NCBI GenBank assembly: GCA_963770505.1 | Contig: CAVYPR010000003.1 | Span: forward strand, 1 to 64,000 | Length of the DNA stretch: 64,000 nucleotides | Source of the DNA: CAVYPR01 sp963770505 | Lineage (GTDB): Bacteria > Actinomycetota > Acidimicrobiia > Acidimicrobiales > RAAP-2 | Direction: 5' to 3' | Shown here: positions 18,101 through 27,415 of the stretch, in pieces | How positions within the stretch are numbered: the first letter of the stretch is position 1 | Layout: each line of letters starts with the position of its first letter | The notes under the pieces: generated by a model | What the model was told of the DNA's origin: nothing | What the model saw: the letters and a program-made list of their open reading frames with translations, nothing else | Databases searched by the model: none | Position numbers and translations under genes: made by a program

Positions 18101-20831
18101 GACAGACAAGTTCACCTCGCCTTCGAGCGACAAGCTGTCGACACCCATCAAGTGCATCCCGGCCACAACCACGGGCACCTGCACCTCGTCGACAACCACG
18201 GCCAACCTGGGCATCGGTCAGCACGCCACCTTCGAGGTGACCTACAAGGTCACCTCTGGGGACCTGGCCAACGGGGTGATCAACAACTCGGCCACCGCCT
18301 CGGGGAACTCGGCCACACCGAACAACCCGACAAAGACAACAAAGGTGACCTCGCCGCCCTCGACGGCCTCGGTGGCCACGGCCAACCTGGTGACCTCCAA
18401 GATCGTCTCGCCGGCCTCGGGCACCAACGTGACCCCCGGTGAGGTGCTCACCTACACCCTCACCTTCGCCAACACAAAGGGCACGGCTGCGGCCCCGGTC
18501 AACTACACCGACAACCTGGCCGACGTGCTCGACGACGCCACGGTGACCACCCCGCCGGCGCTCGCCACAGGCTCGGGTCTCACCGTGAGCTCGATCAGCG
18601 GCACAAAGGGGACTTCACCGATCACCGGCACAGTCCCGGCCAAGACGGTCGACACGGTGACCTACAAGGTGACCGTGGACGCGGTGACAAAGGACACCAC
18701 CGGGAACCACGTCCTCAACAACTACCTGGTGCCCACCGGCACAACACCGCCCAGCACCTGCAAGGCGACAAACACCAACTGCACCACCAACGCGGTGCCG
18801 GCCATCACGATCGTCAAGACCGCCACACCGACCACGGTGACCAAGGTGGGCCAGACCATCACCTACAAGTTCGTGGCCACCAACACCGGCGGGACCTCGC
18901 TGACCAACGTCTCGGTGACAGACAAGTTCACCTCGCCTTCGAGCGACAAGCTGTCGACACCCATCAAGTGCATCCCGGCCACAACCACGGGCACCTGCAC
19001 CTCGTCGACAACCACGGCCAACCTGGGCATCGGTCAGCACGCCACCTTCGAGGTGACCTACAAGGTCACCTCTGGGGACCTGGCCAACGGGGTGATCAAC
19101 AACTCGGCCACCGCCTCGGGGAACTCGGCCACACCGAACAACCCGACAAAGACAACAAAGGTGACCTCGCCGCCCTCGACGGCCTCGGTGGCCACGGCCA
19201 ACCTGGTGACCTCCAAGATCGTCTCGCCGGCCTCGGGCACCAACGTGACCCCCGGTGAGGTGCTCACCTACACCCTCACCTTCGCCAACACAAAGGGCAC
19301 GGCTGCGGCCCCGGTCAACTACACCGACAACCTGGCCGACGTGCTCGACGACGCCACGGTGACCACCCCGCCGGCGCTCGCCACAGGCTCGGGTCTCACC
19401 GTGAGCTCGATCACAACGACCAAGGGGACCTTCACCGTCACCGGCACAGTCCCGGCCAAGACGGTCGACACGGTGACCTACAAGGTGACCGTGGACGCGG
19501 TGACAAAGGACACCACCGGGAACCACGTCCTCAACAACTACCTGGTGCCCACCGGCACAACACCGCCCAGCACCTGCAAGGCGACAAACACCAACTGCAC
19601 CACCAACGCGGTGCCGGCCATCACGATCGTCAAGACCGCCACACCGACCACGGTGACCAAGGTGGGCCAGACCATCACCTACAAGTTCGTGGCCACCAAC
19701 ACCGGCGGGACCTCGCTGACCAACGTCTCGGTGACAGACAAGTTCACCTCGCCTTCGAGCGACAAGCTGTCGACACCCATCAAGTGCATCCCGGCCACAA
19801 CCACGGGCACCTGCACCTCGTCGACAACCACGGCCAACCTGGGCATCGGTCAGCACGCCACCTTCGAGGTGACCTACAAGGTCACCTCTGGGGACCTGGC
19901 CAACGGGGTGATCAACAACTCGGCCACCGCCTCGGGGAACTCGGCCACACCGAACAACCCGACAAAGACAACAAAGGTGACCTCGCCGCCCTCGACGGCC
20001 TCGGTGGCCACGGCCAACCTGGTGACCTCCAAGATCGTCTCGCCGGCCTCGGGCACCAACGTGACCCCCGGTGAGGTGCTCACCTACACCCTCACCTTCG
20101 CCAACACAAAGGGCACGGCTGCGGCCCCGGTCAACTACACCGACAACCTGGCCGACGTGCTCGACGACGCCACGGTGACCACCCCGCCGGCGCTCGCCAC
20201 AGGCTCGGGTCTCACCGTGAGCTCGATCACAACGACCAAGGGGACCTTCACCGTCACCGGCACAGTCCCGGCCAAGACGGTCGACACGGTGACCTACAAG
20301 GTGACCGTGGACGCGGTGACAAAGGACACCACCGGGAACCACGTCCTCAACAACTACCTGGTGCCCACCGGCACAACACCGCCCAGCACCTGCAAGGCGA
20401 CAAACACCAACTGCACCACCAACGCGGTGCCGGCCATCACGATCGTCAAGACCGCCACACCGACCACGGTGACCAAGGTGGGCCAGACCATCACCTACAA
20501 GTTCGTGGCCACCAACACCGGCGGGACCTCGCTGACCAACGTCTCGGTGACAGACAAGTTCACCTCGCCTTCGAGCGACAAGCTGTCGACACCCATCAAG
20601 TGCATCCCGGCCACAACCACGGGCACCTGCACCTCGTCGACAACCACGGCCAACCTGGGCATCGGTCAGCACGCCACCTTCGAGGTGACCTACAAGGTCA
20701 CCTCTGGGGACCTGGCCAACGGGGTGATCAACAACTCGGCCACCGCCTCGGGGAACTCGGCCACACCGAACAACCCGACAAAGACAACAAAGGTGACCTC
20801 GCCGCCCTCGACGGCCTCGGTCAAGACTGTC
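11059..20831 (+). repeat. 12-copy tandem array of 810-817 bp coding repeats
   Basis: Copies begin at 11059, 11869, 12679, 13489, 14305, 15122, 15936, 16752, 17568, 18384, 19200 and 20016. The first three periods are 810 bases, most later ones 816; 817 and 814 mark the two frameshifted copies. Later copies appear essentially identical in DNA sequence, which implies recent amplification or ongoing gene conversion. Two alleles can be told apart at several sites (SGTKFTITG versus TTTKGTFTVTG; KDSGNH versus KDTTGNH; SPTTKDSLS versus SPSSDKLS; ACVKTAN versus ASVATAN). Confidence 0.95.
14524..15431 (+). pseudogene. Middle segment of the giant surface protein in a second frame
   Basis: After the frameshift at about 14523 the repeat translation continues without loss in the next frame (second half of copy 5 and most of copy 6) until about 15431. 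There, a GGATATCCGGG sequence replaces the GGACACCACCGGG (or GGATTCCGGG) of the other copies and shifts the frame again. There is no start codon with a ribosome-binding site here. The segment is translated only if the two shifts are sequencing or assembly errors, or are suppressed. Confidence 0.6.
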
Positions 20832-21056
20832 GTCACGGCGGCTGCATCGACAACACCTCCGGTGACGAGCGCACCCGTGTCAGCGGCACCGGTGTCAGCG
20901 GCACCCGTGTCAGCGGCACCCGTGTCAGCGGCACCAGAGGCCTTGGCGTTCACCGGGGCTCCCCTAATGCAGGAGTTGGCCGGTGCTATAGTCCTGATCG
21001 CCGTGGGCATGGGCCTGATCCTCGTGGACATTCGGCGACGGCGACGGTCGTCCTGA
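15432..21056 (+). CDS. Giant repeat surface protein, C-terminal part with LAFTG sorting signal
   Basis: Third-frame continuation of the same gene: the rest of copy 6, copies 7-12, then a stalk of PVSAA repeats and a C-terminal anchor. The anchor is LAFTG, a hydrophobic span of about 20 residues (AGAIVLIAVGMGLILVDI) and an Arg-rich tail. LAxTG is the motif recognised by class E sortases of high-GC Actinobacteria, so covalent attachment to peptidoglycan is expected; no sortase gene is in the window. The first in-frame ATG (15465) has no ribosome-binding sequence and lies inside a repeat, so independent translation is unlikely. Each repeat unit holds two DUF11-type domains (YTLTFANTKG... and ITYKFVATNTGG...). 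Confidence 0.78.
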   Translation: MSGNHVLNNYLVPTGTTPPSTCKATNTNCTTNAVPAITIVKTATPTTVTKVGQTITYKFVATNTGGTSLTNVSVTDKFTSPSSDKLSTPIKCIPATTTGTCTSSTTTANLGIGQHATFEVTYKVTSGDLANGVINNSATASGNSATPNNPTKTTKVTSPPSTASVATANLVTSKIVSPASGTNVTPGEVLTYTLTFANTKGTAAAPVNYTDNLADVLDDATVTTPPALATGSGLTVSSITTTKGTFTVTGTVPAKTVDTVTYKVTVDAVTKDTTGNHVLNNYLVPTGTTPPSTCKATNTNCTTNAVPAITIVKTATPTTVTKVGQTITYKFVATNTGGTSLTNVSVTDKFTSPSSDKLSTPIKCIPATTTGTCTSSTTTANLGIGQHATFEVTYKVTSGDLANGVINNSATASGNSATPNNPTKTTKVTSPPSTASVATANLVTSKIVSPASGTNVTPGEVLTYTLTFANTKGTAAAPVNYTDNLADVLDDATVTTPPALATGSGLTVSSITTTKGTFTVTGTVPAKTVDTVTYKVTVDAVTKDTTGNHVLNNYLVPTGTTPPSTCKATNTNCTTNAVPAITIVKTATPTTVTKVGQTITYKFVATNTGGTSLTNVSVTDKFTSPSSDKLSTPIKCIPATTTGTCTSSTTTANLGIGQHATFEVTYKVTSGDLANGVINNSATASGNSATPNNPTKTTKVTSPPSTASVATANLVTSKIVSPASGTNVTPGEVLTYTLTFANTKGTAAAPVNYTDNLADVLDDATVTTPPALATGSGLTVSSITTTKGTFTVTGTVPAKTVDTVTYKVTVDAVTKDTTGNHVLNNYLVPTGTTPPSTCKATNTNCTTNAVPAITIVKTATPTTVTKVGQTITYKFVATNTGGTSLTNVSVTDKFTSPSSDKLSTPIKCIPATTTGTCTSSTTTANLGIGQHATFEVTYKVTSGDLANGVINNSATASGNSATPNNPTKTTKVTSPPSTASVATANLVTSKIVSPASGTNVTPGEVLTYTLTFANTKGTAAAPVNYTDNLADVLDDATVTTPPALATGSGLTVSSISGTKGTSPITGTVPAKTVDTVTYKVTVDAVTKDTTGNHVLNNYLVPTGTTPPSTCKATNTNCTTNAVPAITIVKTATPTTVTKVGQTITYKFVATNTGGTSLTNVSVTDKFTSPSSDKLSTPIKCIPATTTGTCTSSTTTANLGIGQHATFEVTYKVTSGDLANGVINNSATASGNSATPNNPTKTTKVTSPPSTASVATANLVTSKIVSPASGTNVTPGEVLTYTLTFANTKGTAAAPVNYTDNLADVLDDATVTTPPALATGSGLTVSSITTTKGTFTVTGTVPAKTVDTVTYKVTVDAVTKDTTGNHVLNNYLVPTGTTPPSTCKATNTNCTTNAVPAITIVKTATPTTVTKVGQTITYKFVATNTGGTSLTNVSVTDKFTSPSSDKLSTPIKCIPATTTGTCTSSTTTANLGIGQHATFEVTYKVTSGDLANGVINNSATASGNSATPNNPTKTTKVTSPPSTASVATANLVTSKIVSPASGTNVTPGEVLTYTLTFANTKGTAAAPVNYTDNLADVLDDATVTTPPALATGSGLTVSSITTTKGTFTVTGTVPAKTVDTVTYKVTVDAVTKDTTGNHVLNNYLVPTGTTPPSTCKATNTNCTTNAVPAITIVKTATPTTVTKVGQTITYKFVATNTGGTSLTNVSVTDKFTSPSSDKLSTPIKCIPATTTGTCTSSTTTANLGIGQHATFEVTYKVTSGDLANGVINNSATASGNSATPNNPTKTTKVTSPPSTASVKTVVTAAASTTPPVTSAPVSAAPVSAAPVSAAPVSAAPEALAFTGAPLMQELAGAIVLIAVGMGLILVDIRRRRRSS
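20871..20930 (+). repeat. 15-base coding minisatellite (PVSAA repeats)
   Basis: Four tandem units of GCACCCGTGTCAGCG (second unit with one C-to-G change) encode a PVSAA-type stalk just before the LAFTG sorting motif. The unit is a multiple of three, so copy-number change would alter stalk length without breaking the frame. Confidence 0.85.
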
Positions 21057-21097
21057 ACCAGCGCCAGCGGGAATCAGGGGGGTCACGAAACAGTTAG

Positions 21098-21538
21098 GTG
21101 CGCGTCCGAATGAGTTCGAATGCAACGAGGGTCATTGGCGCCGCCATCGCAGCTTGCATAGGTGCTCTGTTCTTTGCCGGTTGTGGTTCATCACCGAATG
21201 CAGCTACGACCACGACCCAGCAGTCGAAGTCGTCATCCGCATCGACCCCCTCATTGCCGAAGACCGTCCCAAATGACCCCAGTCAACGACATAACGTGAG
21301 CATGCAGAAGTGCCAAGCGATCCCTGGGGGCTGGGAGGCAGGTGGAACGGCCGTCAACCCAGGGCACTCGAGTACGACATACTTGGTGACTGTCTACTTC
21401 ACGGATTCGCACGCGACCGTGGTCGGGTATGCACAGACGACGGTCAAGGTTGCCCCGGGCCAAAACGTGCAGTGGACTGCTTCATCGCACTTCGCCGCCC
21501 CCACCAAGACGCTCTGCGTCCTGAGCGGAGTTAGTTGA
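21098..21538 (+). CDS. Small secreted lipoprotein of unknown function
   Basis: About 146 residues from GTG 21098, or 142 from ATG 21110, which may be the better start. The N-terminus has a hydrophobic stretch ending in a lipobox (FFAGC then GSS), so lipid modification at that Cys and anchoring outside the membrane are expected. A Ser/Thr/Gln-rich linker follows, then a domain of about 80 residues with features of an FxLYD-like beta-sandwich (GTAVNPG, YLVTVYFTDS, VAPGQNVQW) and a late Cys pair. It lies 41 bases after the giant surface-protein gene on the same strand and may be co-expressed. Confidence 0.7.
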   Translation: MRVRMSSNATRVIGAAIAACIGALFFAGCGSSPNAATTTTQQSKSSSASTPSLPKTVPNDPSQRHNVSMQKCQAIPGGWEAGGTAVNPGHSSTTYLVTVYFTDSHATVVGYAQTTVKVAPGQNVQWTASSHFAAPTKTLCVLSGVS

Positions 21539-22297
21539 GCTTCGTTGTAGTCGTAGGTTCCGCAGTGCGGGAAGACCGTGGGCAATCTGCATTTGTTTCA
21601 TTTGGCTGCTCGCAACACCGCCCCCCTAGGATGCCTCGCGAAGATCAAACGGGATTCTGCCCGTAGAACTCCTTTGGGACCTTGCGACCCAGGACGAATC
21701 TGATGCCTGGTTCCGGGCGTCAGCAGATTCCGCCAGAGGAATGACCGCGTCTTCCTTGATGGTCATCGCGGACTTCACCACTGACCCAATGTCAGCGGTC
21801 GCGACCAACAGGAGCGCCACACCGCCCTTAGCCATGGCGGGTACGCCTAGCCGAGCGTTGAGCCGGCGCCGGGCAGACCGCGCGGAGATATTCTCGTTGG
21901 CGTTCAGCGCACCGACGGAAACTGGTTAAGTGCTGAGCGGCGTGCGGTGAACGACCTCTGTTCCAACGTCGATCGGCGTCCCGCACCATCCGGTCGAAAC
22001 CGGCATACTCCGTTTGAAAGGCAAACCCGGGGACCTACGCGTACGCGATCAACCACCAAGCGCCAGCGTCGCAGACAACGCAGATTCCAAACCTGCTGGG
22101 TGTGCGGTGCGCAGGGCATCACTGCGGCGTGGTGGGCCGCTGCACGTGGCAATGCCGCACTCCGCCCAGGCCCTCGTCACAGCCAGGGGTAATCAGCTGC
22201 TGGTTTCTGAAATCAGCTCCTTCGATCATGCCTACGGTAAGATAATCGGAGGCGTATCCGACGCTGGTGACCTGGGGTTCCGAACGGTCCAAGAACA
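21539..22297. other. Intergenic region without supported gene
   Basis: About 760 bases between the lipoprotein and response-regulator genes. Short open frames exist on both strands (for example 21626-21835 minus), but none has a recognisable domain or a good ribosome-binding site. It must hold the promoter for the regulator gene; I see no clear operator. Confidence 0.35.
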
Positions 22298-23017
22298 ATG
22301 GCGATGACCGACAATCAGAAAGCTGCCGGGGGACGGAATCGATTACTCGTCGTCGATGACGATGTCGAGATCAGGCGCATGCTGACCAGGCTGCTGGAGA
22401 CCGAAGGATATGTGGTCAGCGACGCCGCGACGGGTGAGGAACTCATGGCCGCGCTGAACAACGGAGTGCGTCCTGACCTCATTCTTCTCGACGTCATGCT
22501 GTCTGAGGAAAACGGGTTCGACTTGCTCACTGCCGTCAGACGCTCGAGCGATGTACCGGTTATCCTGCTTACCGGTCGCGGGGACGAGATGGACCGAGTG
22601 CTTGGATTGCGACTCGGTGCCGACGACTACATCGCAAAGCCGTTCTCGGGCCCCGAACTTGCGGCTCGGGTGGTCTCGGTCTTGCGCCGGTACGCACGTA
22701 CCAAAGGTCCGGGAGCGATCTTGAAGTTTGGCGACCTGACGATCGACGCGACGTCGCGGGAAGTGCGCATGGGCGACGACCACGTTGAGATGACGCTCAA
22801 GGAGTTCAATTTGTTGGCGTTTCTAGCCTCATCCCCGCGTCAGGTCTTCAGCCGCGAGCAACTCCTGGACCAGGTGTGGGGATCCTCATCAGCGTGGCAG
22901 GACGAAAACACCGTCACGGAGCACATTCGTCGCGTTAGAGGGAAGCTCGAAGTCAGCGGCGGCAGTGGGAATTGGATTCGAACCGTACGGGGTGTCGGCT
23001 ACAGCTTCGAACCCTGA
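22298..23017 (+). CDS. OmpR/PhoB-family response regulator
   Basis: Two-domain transcriptional regulator of 239 residues. The receiver domain (about 14-125) has the acidic pair Asp20/Asp21, phospho-acceptor Asp65 (LILLDVML), Thr92 (LLTGRG) and Lys114 (IAKPFS). The DNA-binding winged helix (about 140-239) shows the typical LTLKEFNLLAFL-like start and the VRGVGYSFEP end. The start is ATG 22298 or 22304, neither with a strong ribosome-binding sequence. A hybrid histidine kinase gene lies convergently 150 bases downstream and is a possible partner, although that kinase carries its own receiver. It lacks a classical adjacent sensor kinase. Confidence 0.93.
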   Translation: MAMTDNQKAAGGRNRLLVVDDDVEIRRMLTRLLETEGYVVSDAATGEELMAALNNGVRPDLILLDVMLSEENGFDLLTAVRRSSDVPVILLTGRGDEMDRVLGLRLGADDYIAKPFSGPELAARVVSVLRRYARTKGPGAILKFGDLTIDATSREVRMGDDHVEMTLKEFNLLAFLASSPRQVFSREQLLDQVWGSSSAWQDENTVTEHIRRVRGKLEVSGGSGNWIRTVRGVGYSFEP

Positions 23018-23166
23018 GGCGCGCCCAAAGCTTCAGCGACATTCCGCGGCATCTTGTCGACGGCTGACCGTAGATGAGGCAATTCCCCGTCTGGTCGTTC
23101 GTTCGTGGACAGTCGACGAGCCTCAGCGCCTCGTGTAGCTCTTGAACTTCGCTAGGGGGAGCTCGT

Positions 23167-26100
23167 TCAAGACACCTGTCGACGCTGGATCGTTGCTTTC
23201 CGATCCTTGGCCGGCGTTCCCTTCTTCGGCCGACCCTCGCGCAAGGCGTACTTCGAACTCAGTGCTCGCAGCACCCTGACCGAAAGCTCGTCGGGGGTAA
23301 AGGGCTTGGGCAGCAACTGTGCTCCGTCTGGGAGCGGATGGTGGTCGGCCACCTGCTCATCAAGATGCCCTGAGACGAAAAGCACGGGGATGTTGGCGTA
23401 ACGCCTGGTGACAGCATCGGCTAATTCAATGCCGCTCATTCCCGGCATGACGACATCGGTGACGAGCAGATCGATCTCGCCATGGCGTGCGTTCACGGCG
23501 CTCAGAGCCTGTGAGCTGTTGGCGGCGCCGATGACCGAGTAGCCCCTGCGCTCAAGCTCGCTCACCGCTAAGCGGAGCACCTCAGGCTCGTCGTCCACAA
23601 AGAGGACGACCTTTCCCCCAGGTACTGCGGATGCCGTGCGCAACTGCGCGCGCTGGTTGGTCGGTGCGTGGGTGTCGGTGCCATCGTGAGCGGGAAGGAC
23701 CATCGTGAACCTGGTTCCCACTCCGGGCGTGCTCTCGACGCGGATCTCACCACCGGCTTTGGTTACCGTCGCATGCACCGTCGCCAAGCCAAGGCCCGTC
23801 CCCTGGGCACGACCCTTCGTGGTGAAGAAGGGCTCAAAGCAGTGGGCAAGGACATCGGGCTCAATTCCGGTGCCGGTGTCGGCGAACAGGATCTGGACCG
23901 ACGCGGGGTCGTCCTTAGAGGTTGGCGCAGTGTGGCTGATCTGCACGGTGAACCGTCCGCCGTCGGGCATGGCGTCGCGGGCATTGATGGCGAGGTTCAG
24001 AATCGAGCGCTCGAGCTCGCTGCGGTCGATGAGGATCATCGCCGGACCGGAGCCTCGTACGAGGTCCAGGGTCACGCTCTCGCCGAGTACCCCTGAAATC
24101 ATCGCCTCCATGGAGTTGATGACATCCTCGGCATCCACCACTTCGGGCTGTACGGGGCGTTGCTGACCGATGCCAACCAGCTGGCTGGTGAGAGCCGCAG
24201 CCCGGGTTCCGGCGCGCTGGATCGCTGACACCTCTTGGGCCAGGGACTCGTCGCCGTCGACCCGGTGCATGAGAACCTCGCTGCATCCCAGGATCACCGT
24301 CAGAAGATTGTTGAAGTCGTGCGCGACGGCTCCTGCCATCCGGGTCATGGCCCCGAGCCTCTCGGCCTGGTGGAACTGGTCCAGGATCCGTCGCCATTCC
24401 GTGACGTCATCGGCCACGAGCAGCATTCCGGTGACCTGCCCGTGCTCGCTCAGGGGTGACGTCGAGACCGAGAGTTCGAGCTGTTCCCCGTCCGGTCCAG
24501 ACGCCGAGATGGCCATGCCGCTCGTGGCCATCCCTCCGCGGGTCCTCTCCCACAGCTCGGCGAGCACGAGCTCGGATTCGTCGCGCACCGTCACGCGGCG
24601 AGATCCAGAGCTGTCTCCCCAGCCGAAGAGCTGACCCGCGGCCCGGTTCCACCAACGCGCGTCACCAGAGAGAGCGAGCTCGGCAATGGCGAGGGGGGAC
24701 GATTCCACCACAGCCTGGAGGCGCCGCTCGTTGCTCCGGACGTCGGCGTAGAGCTGTGCGTTCTGCAGTGCCACTGACGCCATCTGGGCGAGAAGCGTGA
24801 GGACTGACTCGTCGTCGTCGCTGAACGGCCTGCCTTTTTCTCCGAGGACCACCACGACTCTCGTGCACTCGCCCTCCGAGCCGGTGATCGGGACGGCCAG
24901 CCAGGAATTTGTGGTCGGGAACGTCGAACCGACGTAGGCAGCCACCCGGCTGAACTCGATGTCCCCCTTGGCGCAATCCCCGTCCATTGAAGAGCGCGAG
25001 GGGAGTCCGGATCGAATGACCGTCTTGGCCGCCATCTCCGCCAAGGTCACGACGACGCTTTCGCGTCTCGAACCTGCGTAGAGCGCGTGAGGGGGCCAGA
25101 ACCTCTCGGTGGTGCACTCACTGTCGGCTGCGGAGGTAATGACCACCAACTCGGCGGCAAGAACCCGGTGAGCGTGCTCGGCCAGGAGTTCGAGCACTTC
25201 CTCCTCGGCCAGTTGCGCGTTCACCACCAACCCGGCCTCCACTAACTGCTGCAGGCGCTCCGCATGCCCCAGAGCGGCGTCCCCGGCCAGCTGGGCCTCC
25301 CGCCACGCAACGACGCGATCGATGGCCACAGCAACCCGATCGGCGAGTTCGACGGCGGTTCGGAGATCAGAAGGTCTGTAGCCACGACGTCCTGGTCCGG
25401 TGACAAAGCTGAGCGCGCCGGCCACGTCATCGCGCACCCTGACGGGCACAACCAGCATGGAATCGATATCCGTCGGCCCGCTGCCCAGTCGGGTAATGGG
25501 ATGCACTCTTGCCCCGATGTCGGCTGACCCAATGCGAACCGTGTTCATCACAACCTGCGGTCGCCGTTCGCTAAGGGCCAACCGCACCAAGCTGCCGTCG
25601 TCGGGATTGTGTTCGGGAGCGGTGCCGAAGGAGTGCCCGATGGCCGCCGTGGTCACCCGACAGATGTCGCCCCATGTGTCGACCACGTCGACGGCAAACC
25701 AGTCGGCAAAATCCGGGACGATGACGTTGCCCAGTTCCTCGAGAGCGGCATCGTAGGACTCGAGCGCTTGTCCGAGGACGGTACCGGCGCGGGACAGTAT
25801 GTCGAGGTGGAGGCGGGCATGGTCAGCTCCGAGCCGGTTTCGGCGTTCCGAGTCGCTGAGCCGCGTGTGCTCGATGGCAGTCCCGCAACGGTCGGCCAGC
25901 ACCTGCAGGAGGCGGACGTCGCTGGGGTCGAAGCATCGCTGCACCTTCGTCCCGAGCTCGATGACGCCGATGGCGGTTCCACGCACGAGAAGAGGTGCGG
26001 CAACGAGGGAGGCGAGCCCCCTGGCCGACCCTTCAGATCCGGGATCCGCACTCTGCACATCTTCGACAACGACCGGCCGGGTCCATTGTGCGACGTCACC

Positions 26101-26640
26101 TAGGACGCCCGTTCCGATGGAGAGGGCTGTGTCCCGTGGCACGAGGTCGGCATCGCCACGAGTGGCCCGCACATACATGCTCTTGCGATCAGCAGCAATC
26201 AGGAGGAGGGATATTACGTCTCCGCGCACGGATTCAAGCATTCGGTCGAGCAGCGTCTCTAGCAACTCGTCGATGGGCAGGAAGCCCAGTGCAGGGTCGG
26301 TCACCTGTTCGAGCGCGCGGAGATTCGGTTCGCTCTTCCCGCGGTCAGGCTCGTCCTCCCGTCTATCTCCGGTGCTCCGAAGGGCGATGACGATGGCCGA
26401 GACGACAATTGCGGCTCCGGCGATGGCCAGGACGAGGCTGAGGGCCACAGTTGCCTGCAATTGGGTATGCAGCAGGTAGTAGAAGAGCGCAGCGAGGAGG
26501 GCCCAGCAAGCGGCTTCCAAGGTGGTTATCCACCTTTGCCGACGCATGAACTGGGGTTTGGGCGGCACCACGTCCGCGCCACTTCGCCCGTTGGCGGCGG
26601 GTCGCTTGGGGCCCGGTCCGGCTTCAGAGGCCACCCTCAC
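23167..26640 (-). CDS. Membrane-anchored hybrid histidine kinase with multiple GAF domains
   Basis: About 1157 residues from GTG 26640 (AGAGGGAG just upstream; the frame stays open to 26874 without a better start). Two membrane segments (about 38-89) are followed by three GAF-like domains (about 120-270, 290-460 and 480-660) and a PAS domain (about 665-765). The dimerisation domain has His774 in AHDFNNLL, and the HATPase domain has N, G1 (FADTGTGIE) and G2 (GTGLGL) boxes. The C-terminal receiver has Asp1062 (TDVVMPG). The HDFNNLL type belongs to the HPK4-like kinases that often end in a receiver. Ligands are unknown. It could phosphorylate its own receiver and possibly the convergent regulator at 22298-23017. 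Confidence 0.9.
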   Translation of the reverse strand: MRVASEAGPGPKRPAANGRSGADVVPPKPQFMRRQRWITTLEAACWALLAALFYYLLHTQLQATVALSLVLAIAGAAIVVSAIVIALRSTGDRREDEPDRGKSEPNLRALEQVTDPALGFLPIDELLETLLDRMLESVRGDVISLLLIAADRKSMYVRATRGDADLVPRDTALSIGTGVLGDVAQWTRPVVVEDVQSADPGSEGSARGLASLVAAPLLVRGTAIGVIELGTKVQRCFDPSDVRLLQVLADRCGTAIEHTRLSDSERRNRLGADHARLHLDILSRAGTVLGQALESYDAALEELGNVIVPDFADWFAVDVVDTWGDICRVTTAAIGHSFGTAPEHNPDDGSLVRLALSERRPQVVMNTVRIGSADIGARVHPITRLGSGPTDIDSMLVVPVRVRDDVAGALSFVTGPGRRGYRPSDLRTAVELADRVAVAIDRVVAWREAQLAGDAALGHAERLQQLVEAGLVVNAQLAEEEVLELLAEHAHRVLAAELVVITSAADSECTTERFWPPHALYAGSRRESVVVTLAEMAAKTVIRSGLPSRSSMDGDCAKGDIEFSRVAAYVGSTFPTTNSWLAVPITGSEGECTRVVVVLGEKGRPFSDDDESVLTLLAQMASVALQNAQLYADVRSNERRLQAVVESSPLAIAELALSGDARWWNRAAGQLFGWGDSSGSRRVTVRDESELVLAELWERTRGGMATSGMAISASGPDGEQLELSVSTSPLSEHGQVTGMLLVADDVTEWRRILDQFHQAERLGAMTRMAGAVAHDFNNLLTVILGCSEVLMHRVDGDESLAQEVSAIQRAGTRAAALTSQLVGIGQQRPVQPEVVDAEDVINSMEAMISGVLGESVTLDLVRGSGPAMILIDRSELERSILNLAINARDAMPDGGRFTVQISHTAPTSKDDPASVQILFADTGTGIEPDVLAHCFEPFFTTKGRAQGTGLGLATVHATVTKAGGEIRVESTPGVGTRFTMVLPAHDGTDTHAPTNQRAQLRTASAVPGGKVVLFVDDEPEVLRLAVSELERRGYSVIGAANSSQALSAVNARHGEIDLLVTDVVMPGMSGIELADAVTRRYANIPVLFVSGHLDEQVADHHPLPDGAQLLPKPFTPDELSVRVLRALSSKYALREGRPKKGTPAKDRKATIQRRQVS

Positions 26641-27415
26641 GTGGCTCCCTCTCTCTGCGATGTGTTCCCAGTACCGGCACGCTAGTTGTCGTGCCGGACA
26701 TTGTGACCGCGGCGGCTCGATTCGACGATGTCCCATCAAACGCTCGGCCGACCTGCATCTCCACGGCGGGGACGGCGCATTGCCGCACGCGGGCATGGGC
26801 AGAAGGTGTCGACGCAAGCGCCTCCAGTTCTTCGACCAACAGCGTGTAGCTACCCATCCGGCGCCTTCCTTCATGCCGACTCATGCGAGTTGCCGGAAAC
26901 GCCGATCGAAGGCCTCAAGTAGATCCTGGCAACCGATTCGGTAATCCGGCTGACTCGGGGAGTCCCGTGATTTTGCGCCCCGTCCTCGCGGACGGTTTGC
27001 CATTTCGTCGGTGCGATCACCTGCACACCGATCCAGCGAGAGGCTACCGGGCCGGAACCTGCAATGCAAGGAGTTTGAAAGGGCGGACAACGGCCGGTAA
27101 GCCTGGCCAGACGACGTTTTTCGTACAGGTGGCGGTCGGGAGCCGCCGGAGGGAGCAGATCTCCCGCTATCAGCGGGCACATGACCGAGGATGGGCCGGG
27201 CCACAGTACGGATTTCGGCGCCCCCCGATGGGCCTGGCTGTCGGCACGCGTGACGCCCGAGGAGGAGGCGGCCGACTCGGCCCTCTTCCGCCGCGGTACC
27301 GCCTGTGCGTGGCACCCCTTACTTGGGTGAGCCGACCCGCCTCCCTGCGATCTTGCGCACGCCGCGTAGGGCGGCTCAGACTCATGAGGTCCGGATACCT
27401 CAGCGGGAGAGCACC
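26641..27415. other. Intergenic region between divergent kinase and esterase genes
   Basis: About 775 bases. Open frames on both strands give Arg/Pro-rich translations without recognisable domains. Promoters for the kinase (minus) and the serine hydrolase (plus) must lie here; no strong operator, RNA gene or repeat is evident. Confidence 0.35.

Noticed and set aside
11014..20672. Very long open frames on the minus strand across the repeat array
   Set aside because: They are His/Gly/Arg/Val-rich antisense shadows of the 12 coding repeats and stay open only because the repeat unit is in-frame and GC-rich; no domain or start signal supports them.
11059..20831. Regular long repeats as a possible CRISPR array
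   Set aside because: The units are about 810-816 bases, contiguous and coding, without spacers; they are protein-domain repeats.
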